From: Methanoculleus thermophilus
GTDB taxonomy: Archaea > Halobacteriota > Methanomicrobia > Methanomicrobiales > Methanoculleaceae
Direction of reading: 5' to 3'
Assembly: GCF_001571405.1 (NCBI RefSeq)
Contig: NZ_BCNX01000003.1
Location: 124,001 to 188,000, forward strand
Length of the DNA stretch: 64,000 nt
Numbering within the stretch: the first letter of the stretch is position 1; each line of letters starts with the position of its first letter. Under the pieces are notes generated by a model that was given only the letters and a program-made list of their open reading frames with translations, was not told where the DNA came from and searched no databases. Below, piece by piece: positions 7,479-16,411 of the stretch. The position numbers were made by a program, and so were the translations under genes.

Positions 7479-9175
7479 ATCTCCGTCTCCGTCTCAATGC
7501 ACCGGTTCCGGTTCAGGTACTCCTCCTGCACGGGGTAGTTTCGCATCCGGACGGTGTAGTAGCGATTGAAATTCTCGACGAACTCCTGGTCCTTCTCCAT
7601 ATCATAGGCCTCGGAGACCTTCGGTTTAACCCAGAACGTTGCGTTGCTCCCATCGACCACGCACTCGCCCCTCCGGGCGACGACCCTGCCCCGCTTAATG
7701 GTGTACTCGGTCTGGCTGAACGCCTCGATCACCTTCTGATAATCGACCGCAGGATCGACCTCATCGATCCGGATCGGATAGATGGCGACGTCGGCGTAGG
7801 CCCCCGGAGCGAGATGCCCTTTCCCGATATCCTGAATACCGAGCGCCTTCGCCTGGCCGGCCCGGGTCATCACCGCGATCTCGTACCAGTCGAGTTCCCG
7901 CTCGATCGCCGGGAGGGGCACCCGTGACTCGGTCTCCGGGTGGACCGTCGCGAACTCGGCATCGCGGTACTTCTTGCTCATCAGGAGAGCAATGATCTCC
8001 GGATATCGGACGAACGGAGCGCCGTTCGGGTTATCCGTCGTGAGCAGGCACTGCCACGGGCTCTTGGTGAGGAGCGCGAGTTCGAGGCCGATCGCCCACA
8101 TGATCGAATTGACCAGGTTCTTGCGCCGGTAGACGACCGGGATGATCCCTGAGCCGGTCTCGAGCTCCACGTCGTGGTTGCTCCACTTGTCGTGGTGGAG
8201 GCGGTAGAGGTTGAACTCCATCGGCCCGTCGGCGGTCATCGTCGTCGTTCGGCCAAATAGGATCTGCCCCATGTCGATGACGATCTGCGGGCGCATGTTG
8301 ACAAAGTTTGCAATGGGCTCGCTCTTCGAGCAGAAGTCCTTCCAGTCCGAACCGCCGTAGGCATGGTACTGGACGTGCGTCGCATACAGCGTCTGCCTTT
8401 TCGGATTCAGGTCTGGGACGAGCCCGAGCGAACCGAGCGTGCAGGTGTAGTTCCCCGGCGTCCCCAGGTTGTTGCAGTGGAGATGGACTGAGTGCGGGAG
8501 GTGGAGGAGTTCGTTCGCCTCGATGACCGACCGGATGATCTCCGCAGGCGTCACCTCAAAATACGGCACCGGATCACGGATGCACGTGACGTTCTTGCCC
8601 CACTGCCAGGCCTCGGTGCCGCCGGGATTCGTGAGCTTGACGGCAAACCCCTTGACCGCCCGGAGCGTCCAGGCGATGATGGCCGCGACCCGTTTTACGT
8701 CGCCGTCCCGGATCGCCTCCATGATCGCCCAATTTCCGTCGAAGAGGGTGTTTGCCATCATGTCCTGCAGCGGCGTGTAGGTAAACTCCTCGTGGGTGTG
8801 CCGGGCCTCGAGCGGCGCCATAGCGCCCTCGAGCAGGGTGGTGTAGCCCATCACGCTGTAGCGGTAACTGTTGCCGTAGGTGGTCGGGACGCTGTAGCCG
8901 GAGGTGGCGTGCATCGGTCCGTGCCGGGGCGTCCTTCCGGCCCGCATATCTTCCGGGCTCATGTAGCGCCCGAAGTTCACCTTCGTCCCGCAGACGTGGG
9001 TGTGCGAGTCAATCCCGCCTGGCAGGGTGAGCATCCCGCGGGCATCGATCACCTCCGCCGCATCGCTCACCTCCTCGACGATCCTGCCGTCGCGGATGGC
9101 GATATCCATCACTTCGGCGTTGATCCCCCGGAGCGGATCGATCACGCAGGCGTTCTTTACGAGGAGTTCGCTCAT
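7475..9175 (-). CDS. fwdA: Formylmethanofuran dehydrogenase subunit A (amidohydrolase)
   Basis: This 566-residue protein is the metal-dependent amidohydrolase subunit that condenses formate with methanofuran. The metal-site motif GGIDSHTHVCG lies near residues 53-63, the lysine expected to be carboxylated is in GFAVKLTNPGG, further metal ligands are in HLHCNNLG, and the catalytic Asp region is LTTDNPNGAPF. Length and motif order match FwdA/FmdA. It overlaps fwdB upstream by four bases and fwdC downstream by four bases, so all subunits are probably made from one coupled message. Confidence 0.95.
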   Translation of the reverse strand: MSELLVKNACVIDPLRGINAEVMDIAIRDGRIVEEVSDAAEVIDARGMLTLPGGIDSHTHVCGTKVNFGRYMSPEDMRAGRTPRHGPMHATSGYSVPTTYGNSYRYSVMGYTTLLEGAMAPLEARHTHEEFTYTPLQDMMANTLFDGNWAIMEAIRDGDVKRVAAIIAWTLRAVKGFAVKLTNPGGTEAWQWGKNVTCIRDPVPYFEVTPAEIIRSVIEANELLHLPHSVHLHCNNLGTPGNYTCTLGSLGLVPDLNPKRQTLYATHVQYHAYGGSDWKDFCSKSEPIANFVNMRPQIVIDMGQILFGRTTTMTADGPMEFNLYRLHHDKWSNHDVELETGSGIIPVVYRRKNLVNSIMWAIGLELALLTKSPWQCLLTTDNPNGAPFVRYPEIIALLMSKKYRDAEFATVHPETESRVPLPAIERELDWYEIAVMTRAGQAKALGIQDIGKGHLAPGAYADVAIYPIRIDEVDPAVDYQKVIEAFSQTEYTIKRGRVVARRGECVVDGSNATFWVKPKVSEAYDMEKDQEFVENFNRYYTVRMRNYPVQEEYLNRNRCIETETEI

Positions 9176-10461
9176 CGCGCTCTCGCCTCCTGCATCAGCG
9201 TGTACATCTTTAAGAGGACCTCCCGATCAGAGGGGTAGACGGTGGAGATGACCTTCCTCGTCCGGATGGGCACCCCGTCCATCCGGTAAGCCGTCCCTTC
9301 AGCATCGATCCCGGTCACCGCAACGGGGATCTGGACGTTGCAGAACGCGGTCGTGGCATTCGGGTAGGGATCGAGCTGGACCACCGGGATCTCCGCGAGG
9401 TGCTCGAGGCACTTCCGCGGGAAGTGGGCGGCCGGGTCGCTCCCGACGATCAGCGCCGCGTCGCACTCTTTCCGGGCCAGGATGTCCACGGCCGTCGTCT
9501 CCCCGGGGTTGTAGAAGGCGATTCCCCGGGAGAAATCGATTCCGAAGGGGTAGCCGGTCATCCAGGTGTTCACTTCGTTCGACCCGTAGACGTTGTAGTG
9601 GCCCCGCATCGCCGAGATGGTGAACTTCGTGTGCCGGTTGAGTTCCGAGACGAGTTCGATGGCGTTTCGGATGTTCTTGTACTTCCCGCGGGTCATCGTG
9701 ATCCCGAGCCCGAAGTAGACTGCCCCGAACTTTGCGGACTTGCAGAGGTTCGCTACCCGGATGAGTTGCTCCCGGGTGACGCCCGCGACCGTCCGCGGGA
9801 TCGTCTCGGTCTTTCCGCGGACGATCGCACGGAGCGCCGAGAGAACCGCGTAGTCCCCACCGGGCTTGATACGCACGAATTCGTCGGCGATCTCCGCGGT
9901 CTCGGTCTTCCTGACGTCGACGACGATCACCTTCCGGTCGCGGAAGGCGTTCTCAAGGAAGAAGCCCTCCGCGTAGCGCGTGTAGCGGGAGAGATGGCGG
10001 GGATGGGCATCGATAGGGTTTGCGCCCCAGTAGACCACCAGATCTGCCCGGTTCTTCACCACCCCAAGGGTGCAGCCCGGGTGCCCGACTTCCTGGATGG
10101 CGAGGATCGACGGACCGTGGCAGACCGAGGAGGTATTGTCGATGACGCCCCGGACGAGTTCGGCCATATGCACCCCCACGCACTGCGCCTCCCCATGCGT
10201 GCCGCTCCACCCATACAGGAGCGGGCGCTCTGCCGCAAGAAGCATATCGGTGGCATACCGGACGGCCTCATCGTAGGTGATATCCTTCCAGGTCTTTCCA
10301 TCGCGCATGATGGGGTTTTTCAGCCTCTTTTCGCCCATGAACTTCTTTGTCCCGAGTTCGCAGGCGTTCGTGACGGCGACGACACGGTCCCCCTCCACTT
10401 CAACCTCGATGTCGTCGCAGAGACATCCGCAGAAGGGGCAGACCGCATCCTTAACGATCAT
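9172..10461 (-). CDS. fwdB: Formylmethanofuran dehydrogenase subunit B (catalytic, W/Mo)
   Basis: The 429-residue protein is the molybdopterin-type subunit that reduces CO2 to formate. The N-terminal CPFCGCLCDDIEV (Cys8, 11, 15) with CELG near residue 34 binds a [4Fe-4S] cluster. The metal ligand is the Cys in SSVCHGPS at residue 114; some homologs carry selenocysteine there, but here it is an ordinary Cys codon. LYGWSGTHGEAQ and GSDPAAHFPRK are further family blocks. It overlaps fwdD by 11 bases and fwdA by four. Confidence 0.95.
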   Translation of the reverse strand: MIVKDAVCPFCGCLCDDIEVEVEGDRVVAVTNACELGTKKFMGEKRLKNPIMRDGKTWKDITYDEAVRYATDMLLAAERPLLYGWSGTHGEAQCVGVHMAELVRGVIDNTSSVCHGPSILAIQEVGHPGCTLGVVKNRADLVVYWGANPIDAHPRHLSRYTRYAEGFFLENAFRDRKVIVVDVRKTETAEIADEFVRIKPGGDYAVLSALRAIVRGKTETIPRTVAGVTREQLIRVANLCKSAKFGAVYFGLGITMTRGKYKNIRNAIELVSELNRHTKFTISAMRGHYNVYGSNEVNTWMTGYPFGIDFSRGIAFYNPGETTAVDILARKECDAALIVGSDPAAHFPRKCLEHLAEIPVVQLDPYPNATTAFCNVQIPVAVTGIDAEGTAYRMDGVPIRTRKVISTVYPSDREVLLKMYTLMQEARAR

Positions 10462-10840
10462 AAGCGAGACCTCCCAGTTCTTCCATCAGTTCATGAACCG
10501 TCTTCGGCTCTTCATCCGTCGGTTCGATCTCCACCCGGTGCGACTTGAAATCCGGCATCCCGGTGGAGTGGGTCTCGGCAGAGATGATGTGGTTTGCATA
10601 CGGTCCATACGGGACAAAGACGGTTCCTGCCTCCACGTCGGGCGACGCGACCGCCCTCATGACAACAGACCCACAGGGACCGGTCACCCGGACAGCATCC
10701 CCGTCATCGAGCCCGAGTTCCATCATATCGAACTCGTGCATGAAGCAGGTGGATGTCTCCGCCGCGTATTCGGCTGATGTCTTGTTCTCGACGGTCACGC
10801 CCTGGTTCACCGTCCGCCCGGTGTTCATGAGAAAGATCAT
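10451..10840 (-). CDS. fwdD: Formylmethanofuran dehydrogenase subunit D
   Basis: This 129-residue protein is the molydopterin dinucleotide-binding domain that completes the FwdB active site; in some methanogens the two are fused. It begins MIFLMNTGRTVNQGV, has the beta-barrel block LGLDDGDAVRVTGPCGSVV, and the conserved FVPYGPYANHII motif. The C-terminus overlaps the start of fwdB by 11 bases and its start overlaps the polyferredoxin stop by four, fixing its place in the operon. Confidence 0.93.
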   Translation of the reverse strand: MIFLMNTGRTVNQGVTVENKTSAEYAAETSTCFMHEFDMMELGLDDGDAVRVTGPCGSVVMRAVASPDVEAGTVFVPYGPYANHIISAETHSTGMPDFKSHRVEIEPTDEEPKTVHELMEELGGLAYDR

Positions 10841-11442
10841 ACTTCCGCCTCCTCCTGCACTCCTTCGACCATCCGGGCGACCCGGATCGCAGAGTTCGGG
10901 CAGTGTGTCTCGCAGGTCTTACACCCCGTGCACTTCTCCTCGTGGAGGATTCTCACCCGTCCGCCCTCAATTCGCATGATAACCTCGTCGCTCGCGGACG
11001 TCCCCGTCGCTGCAAGTTGGAGATCGATCTGTCGGTTGACCGGGCAGGAGACACAGCAGTTCCCGCACCGCATGCAGAGGGTATCGTCGACCTCGAGGTG
11101 ATACCACGAGGAGAACGCCGTCCCGTCACGCCGGGCGATATCGAGGATCCGCCCGCTCGCAAGGACGCCTTCAGGACACGCCTCGACGCAGAGGCCGCAC
11201 CGGATGCAGTGACCGGGGTAGACCTCCGGCTCCCATTGGTCCTGCCGGCGGAGAACCGCTATGGCATCGGGTGCGGGGCAGATCATCATGCAGGAGAAAC
11301 AGCCCGTGCACTCCTTCTCTGTCCGGGTCGGGTAGCCCTTGAAGTAAGACGGGGTCTCGAGCGGCGCAGTCTTTGCGAAGAAGAACTTCTTCACCCATTC
11401 AGGCCGGAGGAACTCCCGCACGTAGTAGACGATCGATCGCAT
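10837..11442 (-). CDS. Polyferredoxin with four [4Fe-4S] motifs, linking Eha and Fwd genes
   Basis: The 201-residue protein has four C-x2-C-x2-C-x3-C motifs: CTGCFSCMMICP near residue 45, CIRCGLCVEACP near 80, CMRCGNCCVSCP near 123 and CTGCKTCETHCP near 172. The N-terminus (YVREFLRPEWVKKFFF) is rich in aromatic and basic residues and could dock on the membrane hydrogenase. It sits between ehaO and fwdD with a four-base overlap to fwdD, so it is well placed to carry electrons from the Eha hydrogenase to formylmethanofuran dehydrogenase. It resembles the EhaP/EhaQ or EhbK-type polyferredoxins, but has fewer clusters than the Methanothermobacter Eha ones; the exact subunit letter is uncertain. 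Confidence 0.85.
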   Translation of the reverse strand: MRSIVYYVREFLRPEWVKKFFFAKTAPLETPSYFKGYPTRTEKECTGCFSCMMICPAPDAIAVLRRQDQWEPEVYPGHCIRCGLCVEACPEGVLASGRILDIARRDGTAFSSWYHLEVDDTLCMRCGNCCVSCPVNRQIDLQLAATGTSASDEVIMRIEGGRVRILHEEKCTGCKTCETHCPNSAIRVARMVEGVQEEAEV

Positions 11443-11446
11443 CTCC

Positions 11447-12535
11447 TCACCTCTCGTTGCACGCGATACAGGGGTCGCTGCTGATGAACGTCGACGTCAC
11501 ATCGGCAATCGAGGTGGCATTGATGATCATCGAGTGGGCGCAGGCCTCGATGTTCATGATCGAGGGCGTTCTGATGGCGATGTCGAGCACCCGGCCGTAT
11601 TCGTCGGTCTTGATGGTGTAGACGAGCTCGCCCCGGGGTGCTTCGCCGCTGTGCGAGGCGGAACCTGCCTTGCAGAGGCCGCCGCCCCGGATGGGACCTT
11701 TTGGGAGCTCGCGTATGCACTTCCGGATCAGGTCGATGCTCTGGACGATCTCCTGGAACCTGACCATGACCCGGGCGAAGTTGTCGCCCTCGGTCCGGGT
11801 TATCTGCGTAAACCCGAGTTCCCGGTAGGTCGGGTGCCGGAGGCGCAGGTCGCAGTCCTCGACGCCGCTCGCCCGGGCCGTGGGGCCGACGGTGTGGGCC
11901 CGGATGGCCTCCTCGCGGCTCATGAACCCTATTCCTTTGCTCCGGAGCGCGATCAGCGGCCCGGTCTCGAAGATCCTGGTATACCGCTTCACCTCGTCCT
12001 CCACCTTCGCGAGGTCGGCAAGCATCCGCTCGGCGTCCTCCGGCAGGAGGTCGAACCGGACCCCGCCCGGGATCATGTAGGCGGTGTTGATCCGCGAGCC
12101 CGTCAGCCGTTCCAGGTTGTCAAGCACCGTCTCCCGGGTATTCAAGAGGTACATCGCGAGCGTCTCGTGCTCGATCGTGTAGCAGTAGGAGAAGTTCGCG
12201 AGGATGTGGCTTGCCATCCGGTCGAGCTCGTTTGCGATGACCCGGAGGTAAGCCGCCCGCGGCGGAACCGTGATCTCGCTGATCTTCTCCATCGTCTCGA
12301 TGAAGACCATGTTATGGATGACCGAGCAGATCCCGCAGACGCGCTCCGCAAGGAACATCACCTCCTGCCAGGGCCGCCCCCTCATGATCCGCTCGATCCC
12401 TTTCTTCATGTATCCGAGTTCGACCTCGGCCCTGAGCACCCGTTCGCCCGCCGTCTCGCACTTGATGCGGGCGGGCTCTTTCCAGCACGGATGCATCGGG
12501 CCGAGGGGTATGGATACGTCGACGGTCTTCTTCAT
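11447..12535 (-). CDS. ehaO: Energy-converting hydrogenase A, large (NiFe) subunit EhaO
   Basis: This 362-residue protein is the catalytic NiFe subunit. The N-terminal nickel motif is RVCGICS (Cys67, Cys70) and the C-terminal motif is DPCIACNER (Cys356, Cys359). The chain ends three residues after the last Cys, at the position where other large subunits are cut by a maturation protease, so no C-terminal extension is present and no processing should be needed. The sequence is of the membrane-bound, complex-I-related group 4 hydrogenases. It overlaps ehaN by four bases. HypD, encoded at 41.7 kb, is a maturation factor for this type of site. Confidence 0.9.
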   Translation of the reverse strand: MKKTVDVSIPLGPMHPCWKEPARIKCETAGERVLRAEVELGYMKKGIERIMRGRPWQEVMFLAERVCGICSVIHNMVFIETMEKISEITVPPRAAYLRVIANELDRMASHILANFSYCYTIEHETLAMYLLNTRETVLDNLERLTGSRINTAYMIPGGVRFDLLPEDAERMLADLAKVEDEVKRYTRIFETGPLIALRSKGIGFMSREEAIRAHTVGPTARASGVEDCDLRLRHPTYRELGFTQITRTEGDNFARVMVRFQEIVQSIDLIRKCIRELPKGPIRGGGLCKAGSASHSGEAPRGELVYTIKTDEYGRVLDIAIRTPSIMNIEACAHSMIINATSIADVTSTFISSDPCIACNER

Positions 12536-12990
12536 CGCTGCTTCTCCTCGTAGTCTTTGAATATCAGCGGCGCAACCGAGAGTATGGCGGAGAGGATCTC
12601 TGTCGGGCGGGGCGGGCAGCCCGGCACCGATGCCGCAATTGGTATATAGTTCTCGACGGGTGGTGAAGTTAAGCTACCCTTTCGGGCATAGACACACCCG
12701 GAGATCGGACAATTCCCGATGGCAACAGCCACTTTCGGCTCCGGGATCTTATCCCAGATATCACGAAGTTTGTCTACCCATTGCGGGGTTACAGAGCCGA
12801 TAACCAGGAGAACATCGGCCTCTCTCGGGTTGTTGTGGACGTAGATACCGTATTGTTCGATATCGTAGCGGGGTGCAAGGCAGGCGAGCACCTCGATGTC
12901 GCAGCCGTTGCACGACCCGACGTCGACGTAACTGACGTGGATCGACCTCGAGCGGACGACATTCTTGATCTCCTGGAGAATATTCCTCAT
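12532..12990 (-). CDS. ehaN: Energy-converting hydrogenase A, small subunit EhaN
   Basis: This 152-residue protein is the electron-transferring small subunit, homologous to NuoB. Its proximal [4Fe-4S] ligands are visible as SCNGCDIE (Cys27, Cys30), GNCPISGC (Cys94 or Cys99) and GCPPRP (Cys125). It is much shorter than uptake hydrogenase small subunits, as usual for group 4 enzymes. It is overlapped by four bases on both sides by ehaM and ehaO. Confidence 0.9.
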   Translation of the reverse strand: MRNILQEIKNVVRSRSIHVSYVDVGSCNGCDIEVLACLAPRYDIEQYGIYVHNNPREADVLLVIGSVTPQWVDKLRDIWDKIPEPKVAVAIGNCPISGCVYARKGSLTSPPVENYIPIAASVPGCPPRPTEILSAILSVAPLIFKDYEEKQR

Positions 12991-13370
12991 GAGAGGATCG
13001 CCTCCCGGATCCGTTCTCGGCCTCTTGCGACGGCCTCATCGAAGGATCCGTTCTCTATCATCGCTTGTGTATCGTTGTAAATTTCCTGCATTCTCTCTGT
13101 ATCCACAAGGGGTATGAATCGGGTGAAGAGTTCGCACCCGAGTTCTTTTGCGACCGCATCGCCCTTGTCCGCGTACTCAAGTCCCATCTCCCACCGGGAC
13201 TCGAGGTTCTCGAGCAGGGCCATATCGAAGTTCTGGATCAGCACCCTCCGGAGTTTCGCGTCCTTCACCCCGAGACGCTCTGCAATCGCCCGGACGGTCT
13301 CGTCATGCCGCGTGCTCGTGAGGATGGTGTACTTCATCTGACGGAGGTCTTTTTCGTAGAGGAACTTCAT
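12987..13370 (-). CDS. ehaM: Energy-converting hydrogenase A subunit M (DUF1959)
   Basis: This 127-residue hydrophilic, mostly helical protein has no cysteine pairs for a metal site. Its sequence (ERLGVKDAKLRRVLIQNFD, then CELFTRFIPLVDTERMQEIY) fits the DUF1959 family, which is the EhaM subunit in Methanothermobacter. It lies directly before ehaN, as expected. A second Met at residue 12 is an alternative start. Its role in the complex is not established. Confidence 0.75.
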   Translation of the reverse strand: MKFLYEKDLRQMKYTILTSTRHDETVRAIAERLGVKDAKLRRVLIQNFDMALLENLESRWEMGLEYADKGDAVAKELGCELFTRFIPLVDTERMQEIYNDTQAMIENGSFDEAVARGRERIREAILS

Positions 13371-13618
13371 GCGAGCACCCCGAAACTATGCGCTATCGCG
13401 TAGGCGAGGAATCCGAGCACCATCACCCAGAGCAGCCCCATCTCGTAGCGTTTCAGAGCGAGTTCGTCGTGAACCAGGGTAAGCGCCGTGGCGATGACGA
13501 GCAGGACCACACCCGCGAGTGTCTGGTCGGCCACGCTCCAGTTCTGGGCGGCCTGGGCGAGGAAGACCGCCACGTAGAAGGCCGCTCCTGCCGTGAGGAG
13601 AAGGCGTATCCTACTCAT
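13367..13618 (-). CDS. Small Eha membrane subunit (EhaL/EhaK-like)
   Basis: The 83-residue protein has three hydrophobic segments (LLLTAGAAFYVAVFLAQAA, LAGVVLLVIATALTLV and GLLWVMVLGFLAYAIAHSF), with a short polar loop HDELALKRYEMG. It is the only gene between ehaJ and ehaM, where Methanothermobacter has ehaK and ehaL; by position and size it is most like EhaL. It overlaps its neighbours by four bases on each side. Confidence 0.65.
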   Translation of the reverse strand: MSRIRLLLTAGAAFYVAVFLAQAAQNWSVADQTLAGVVLLVIATALTLVHDELALKRYEMGLLWVMVLGFLAYAIAHSFGVLA

Positions 13619-14463
13619 CCCATGATCACCCCGAGGACTATGATGTAGATGACGAGCGCGCCCGTCACGAGACTCTGTATGGTAACCGTGTCGTAGGGCG
13701 AGAGCATCGGAGAGACCGCACAGACGAACGAGAGCGAGACGAGGATTAGGAGCATCAGGAGTAACGTGAGACCCAGCGGCAGAGCTCCGACGAAGAGGAG
13801 GACGAACGCGTAGAGGAGCACGTAGGTCTTGAGAGCGAACCCCACCTCAAGCCCGGCGCGCCAGACTCCGAAGTGCTCGGTCATGTTTCCGCTCACGATC
13901 TCTTTTGCCTCGATGATCGAGAACGGGCCGTAATGCATCTTAGAGAGGATCACGAGATACAGCGCCACGGCCGCCGGGAACGCCGCGGTGAAGAGGAGCG
14001 GGCCGTGGACCTGCTGGTAGGCCGCGATCTCCGCGATCGAGAGCGAGCCGGTAAAGAGGTAGATCACGGCGACGGTGGCGAGGAGCGGCAGCTCCGAGGC
14101 TGCCGATATGACCGACCGGATGGCCCCGAACTTCGCGTAGGGCGAGCCCGAGGAGAGGCCGGTCCCGTGCTCCACGATCTTGTGGAGGAGATAGACCGCA
14201 AAGAGGAGGAGGAGGCTTCCCCCGGAGAGGAGGACAAAGAGGGCTGCGCTCCAGATGCCGATAGCCACAAAGACTACCGCGACAAAGAGGGTCTGGCTTG
14301 CCGTCTTCGGTACCCAGGTCTCTTTGAAGGAGAACTTCAGGGTATGCAGGATCTCCTGCCAGATCGGCGGCCCCGGCCGTCCCTGGACTCTTGCGATGAT
14401 CTTCCGGTGGATGCCGTGGAAGAGCAGGCCGACGAAGGTTGCAAAGAGCAGGTATTCGATCAT
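13615..14463 (-). CDS. ehaJ: Energy-converting hydrogenase A subunit J (NuoH-like)
   Basis: This 282-residue integral membrane protein with about eight helices belongs to the NuoH/EchB family that links the redox module to the ion channel. The loop KIIARVQGRPGPPIWQEIL near residue 24 is the family signature (R-x-Q-x-R-x-GP), and FSIIEAKEIVSGNMTEHFG is the second conserved acidic loop that contacts the small subunit. It is placed as in the Methanothermobacter eha operon. Confidence 0.88.
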   Translation of the reverse strand: MIEYLLFATFVGLLFHGIHRKIIARVQGRPGPPIWQEILHTLKFSFKETWVPKTASQTLFVAVVFVAIGIWSAALFVLLSGGSLLLLFAVYLLHKIVEHGTGLSSGSPYAKFGAIRSVISAASELPLLATVAVIYLFTGSLSIAEIAAYQQVHGPLLFTAAFPAAVALYLVILSKMHYGPFSIIEAKEIVSGNMTEHFGVWRAGLEVGFALKTYVLLYAFVLLFVGALPLGLTLLLMLLILVSLSFVCAVSPMLSPYDTVTIQSLVTGALVIYIIVLGVIMG

Positions 14464-14464
14464 G

Positions 14465-14668
14465 TCAGTATCCTATGAACGGGATATCCCCATCCTTGGT
14501 TTTCGCGTTCCACCACAGTGCTATGAAGACGACGAAGGCGGGGAAGGCGATGACCGCGAGAATCTGCGCGGCCCAGACCGGGAGGTAGCCGGCGGCCGCG
14601 AGGGGCTCGCCTGCTATCCCGATACCCGCCGCCGCAAGACCGGTGATCAGTGCTGTCTGTTTCTTCAT
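14465..14668 (-). CDS. ehaI: Energy-converting hydrogenase A subunit I
   Basis: The 67-residue protein has two membrane helices and a short charged C-terminus (WNAKTKDGDIPFIGY). It is called EhaI from its place between ehaH and ehaJ and its size; the sequence itself is too short to be decisive. It is one base from ehaJ and six from ehaH. Confidence 0.65.
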   Translation of the reverse strand: MKKQTALITGLAAAGIGIAGEPLAAAGYLPVWAAQILAVIAFPAFVVFIALWWNAKTKDGDIPFIGY

Positions 14669-14674
14669 GGCTTA

Positions 14675-15352
14675 TCACATCGATATGACGATCTCCGCCA
14701 CCCGCAGGAAGAGGAGGAGCGAACTGACGTGGACCATCAGGATGAACGGCGCTCCCTGTGCCCTCGTGATCTCCGCCTTTGCCACATAGAACGGTGCCAT
14801 GCCCTCTCCCATGACGCCGAGGACCAGGAACGCCTTCGCGACGAGGGGGACCGTCACCGCGTCGGTGAAGAGTTCCCACATGCTCAGCGTGCCGGTGCTC
14901 GCGGCGATGATCGCCGCGCCGCCAAAGAGCGGTACAGTGGCGAGCATCGCGACGATTCCGTACTGAAACGCGGCGTTTAAGACATGCCGGTTCCGGTAGG
15001 CCGCGACGATGCCGATGTTCGTGATCCCGACAAGCGACGCAAAGAGGGTGAAGTTGAAGACGTCCCCGGTCGCCATTGCCCCGAGCGTGGCCAGACCACA
15101 GGCGATCGCCATGAATCGCTGGAACCGCATGAGACCGGGGTCGACCTCCTTTGCGTAGTAGGCGTCCCCGCCGAAGGCTATGTCCATCTGTCTTTCGGGC
15201 CTGCTCACGATGACGAGCAGCGTGAAGAGGAGGGCGAAGGCGAAGAGCGCCGCGGTGTAGGGGCTGAAGTAGGCGACGATGTCGCCGAACTCCAGCACGA
15301 AGAGTTCCGGCCCGCCGATGTTCGGGGTGGGGAGGTTAAACATCCGGACCAC
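14675..15352 (-). CDS. ehaH: Energy-converting hydrogenase A subunit H (antiporter-like)
   Basis: The 225-residue protein has about six membrane helices and carries conserved charged residues within helices (FGGDAYYAKEVDPGLMRF, MGEGMAPFYVAKAEI), as expected for a shortened relative of the NuoL/M/N antiporter-like subunits that move ions. It is roughly half the length of a full antiporter subunit. It overlaps ehaG by 17 bases. Confidence 0.8.
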   Translation of the reverse strand: MVRMFNLPTPNIGGPELFVLEFGDIVAYFSPYTAALFAFALLFTLLVIVSRPERQMDIAFGGDAYYAKEVDPGLMRFQRFMAIACGLATLGAMATGDVFNFTLFASLVGITNIGIVAAYRNRHVLNAAFQYGIVAMLATVPLFGGAAIIAASTGTLSMWELFTDAVTVPLVAKAFLVLGVMGEGMAPFYVAKAEITRAQGAPFILMVHVSSLLLFLRVAEIVISM

Positions 15353-15944
15353 CTCTCCGCATCGTTCCCACGAGGGACATCTTTGCCATCACCTTGATGA
15401 GGATCGCACCGCCCGCCATCATCACCCCAAAGAACCAGTACGCGGGGAGGAACATGAAGACGAAGAACGCCCCGATCCAGATCGCCCACGCATAGCCGCT
15501 CACGGTCTCGATCAACTCGAACTGCTCGGCATGCCCCTTGCACATGAAGTAGAAGACCGCCCCCACCGCAGCGACCGCCCCGCCGGTGAAGCCCGAGAGG
15601 ATGATGCCGTAGGCGACCAGGATCAGCGCGAGGATGCCCGGAGCGCTGTCCATGACCTCGATCCGGAACGCCGGTCCCTTCGGAGCCTGGAGCCCTTCTC
15701 TCGTGATGTAGACCTCGGAGACCGCCATCAGTTCGGATATCCCGACGACGAGCCCCGGGAGGATGAGCGCCTCGGCAAGGTCGGTGGCGATGAGCGCGAT
15801 CACGACGAGCCCGAGGACCTCCGCGAGGTCGGTGAGGAGGACCCGGTGCAGGTCGTCTTTCTCCCGGACGATGGCTGTAAACCCGATGATGAGCCCGATC
15901 ACGGCGACGGCGAGCCCGAACGAGTAGGTGGCGGCGTCCATCAT
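15336..15944 (-). CDS. ehaG: Energy-converting hydrogenase A subunit G
   Basis: The 202-residue membrane protein has about five helices. The loop FTAIVREKDDLHRVLLTDLAE after the first helix is typical of EhaG, with TREGLQAPKGPAFRIEVMD in the middle loop. It starts at the last base of ehaF and overlaps ehaH by 17 bases. Its individual role in the ion-translocating module is unknown. Confidence 0.75.
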   Translation of the reverse strand: MMDAATYSFGLAVAVIGLIIGFTAIVREKDDLHRVLLTDLAEVLGLVVIALIATDLAEALILPGLVVGISELMAVSEVYITREGLQAPKGPAFRIEVMDSAPGILALILVAYGIILSGFTGGAVAAVGAVFYFMCKGHAEQFELIETVSGYAWAIWIGAFFVFMFLPAYWFFGVMMAGGAILIKVMAKMSLVGTMRRGGPDV

Positions 15945-16411
15945 CAGGACTCCTCCCTCCGGAAGAGGAAACTCGCGATCGCAAACGCTACAAAGAGGAT
16001 GCTCGTCTCGACGACCGTATCGAACCCCCGGGTGTTGTAGAGGATCTCATCGATGATGCCGCCGGGGTGGGCGACGATCGTCGTCCCCATATGGAGGGTG
16101 GTATCGGCGAGCCACTGGCTGAACGGGGTGAGGTAGGCCGTCACGTAGCCTGCGTAGGGGGAGTTCTCCGGGTACTGCGACTTCACGGGAGTTGTTCCGA
16201 ACGGCACGCCGCCCCGGTCGTAGGGGTCGAGAGGACTTTCCGGGTTGAGGGTCTTCGGGTAGAGCTGGTCCTCGTTGTAGGTGATGGACGGCAGGGTGAT
16301 GAGGCCGAAGACGAGCACGATCACGAAGAGGAGCGCATACAGCCCGGTGAGGTTCTCAAGCCTTGAGAGCGCCGCCGATATCCGGGTAATGATCGATCGG
16401 TTCGGCGTCAT
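15944..16411 (-). CDS. ehaF: Energy-converting hydrogenase A subunit F
   Basis: The 155-residue protein has one N-terminal helix (LYALLFVIVLVFGLITLP), a long polar segment of about 75 residues that should lie outside the membrane (LYPKTLNPESPLDPYDRGG) and a C-terminal helix (SILFVAFAIASFLFR). This layout and the motif NTRGFDTVVET match EhaF and the related MnhB/MbhF-type subunits. Confidence 0.75.
   Translation of the reverse strand: MTPNRSIITRISAALSRLENLTGLYALLFVIVLVFGLITLPSITYNEDQLYPKTLNPESPLDPYDRGGVPFGTTPVKSQYPENSPYAGYVTAYLTPFSQWLADTTLHMGTTIVAHPGGIIDEILYNTRGFDTVVETSILFVAFAIASFLFRREES

Noticed and set aside
10117-10122. Selenocysteine site in FwdB
   Set aside because: The metal-ligand position in SSVCHGPS is an ordinary Cys codon, not TGA.
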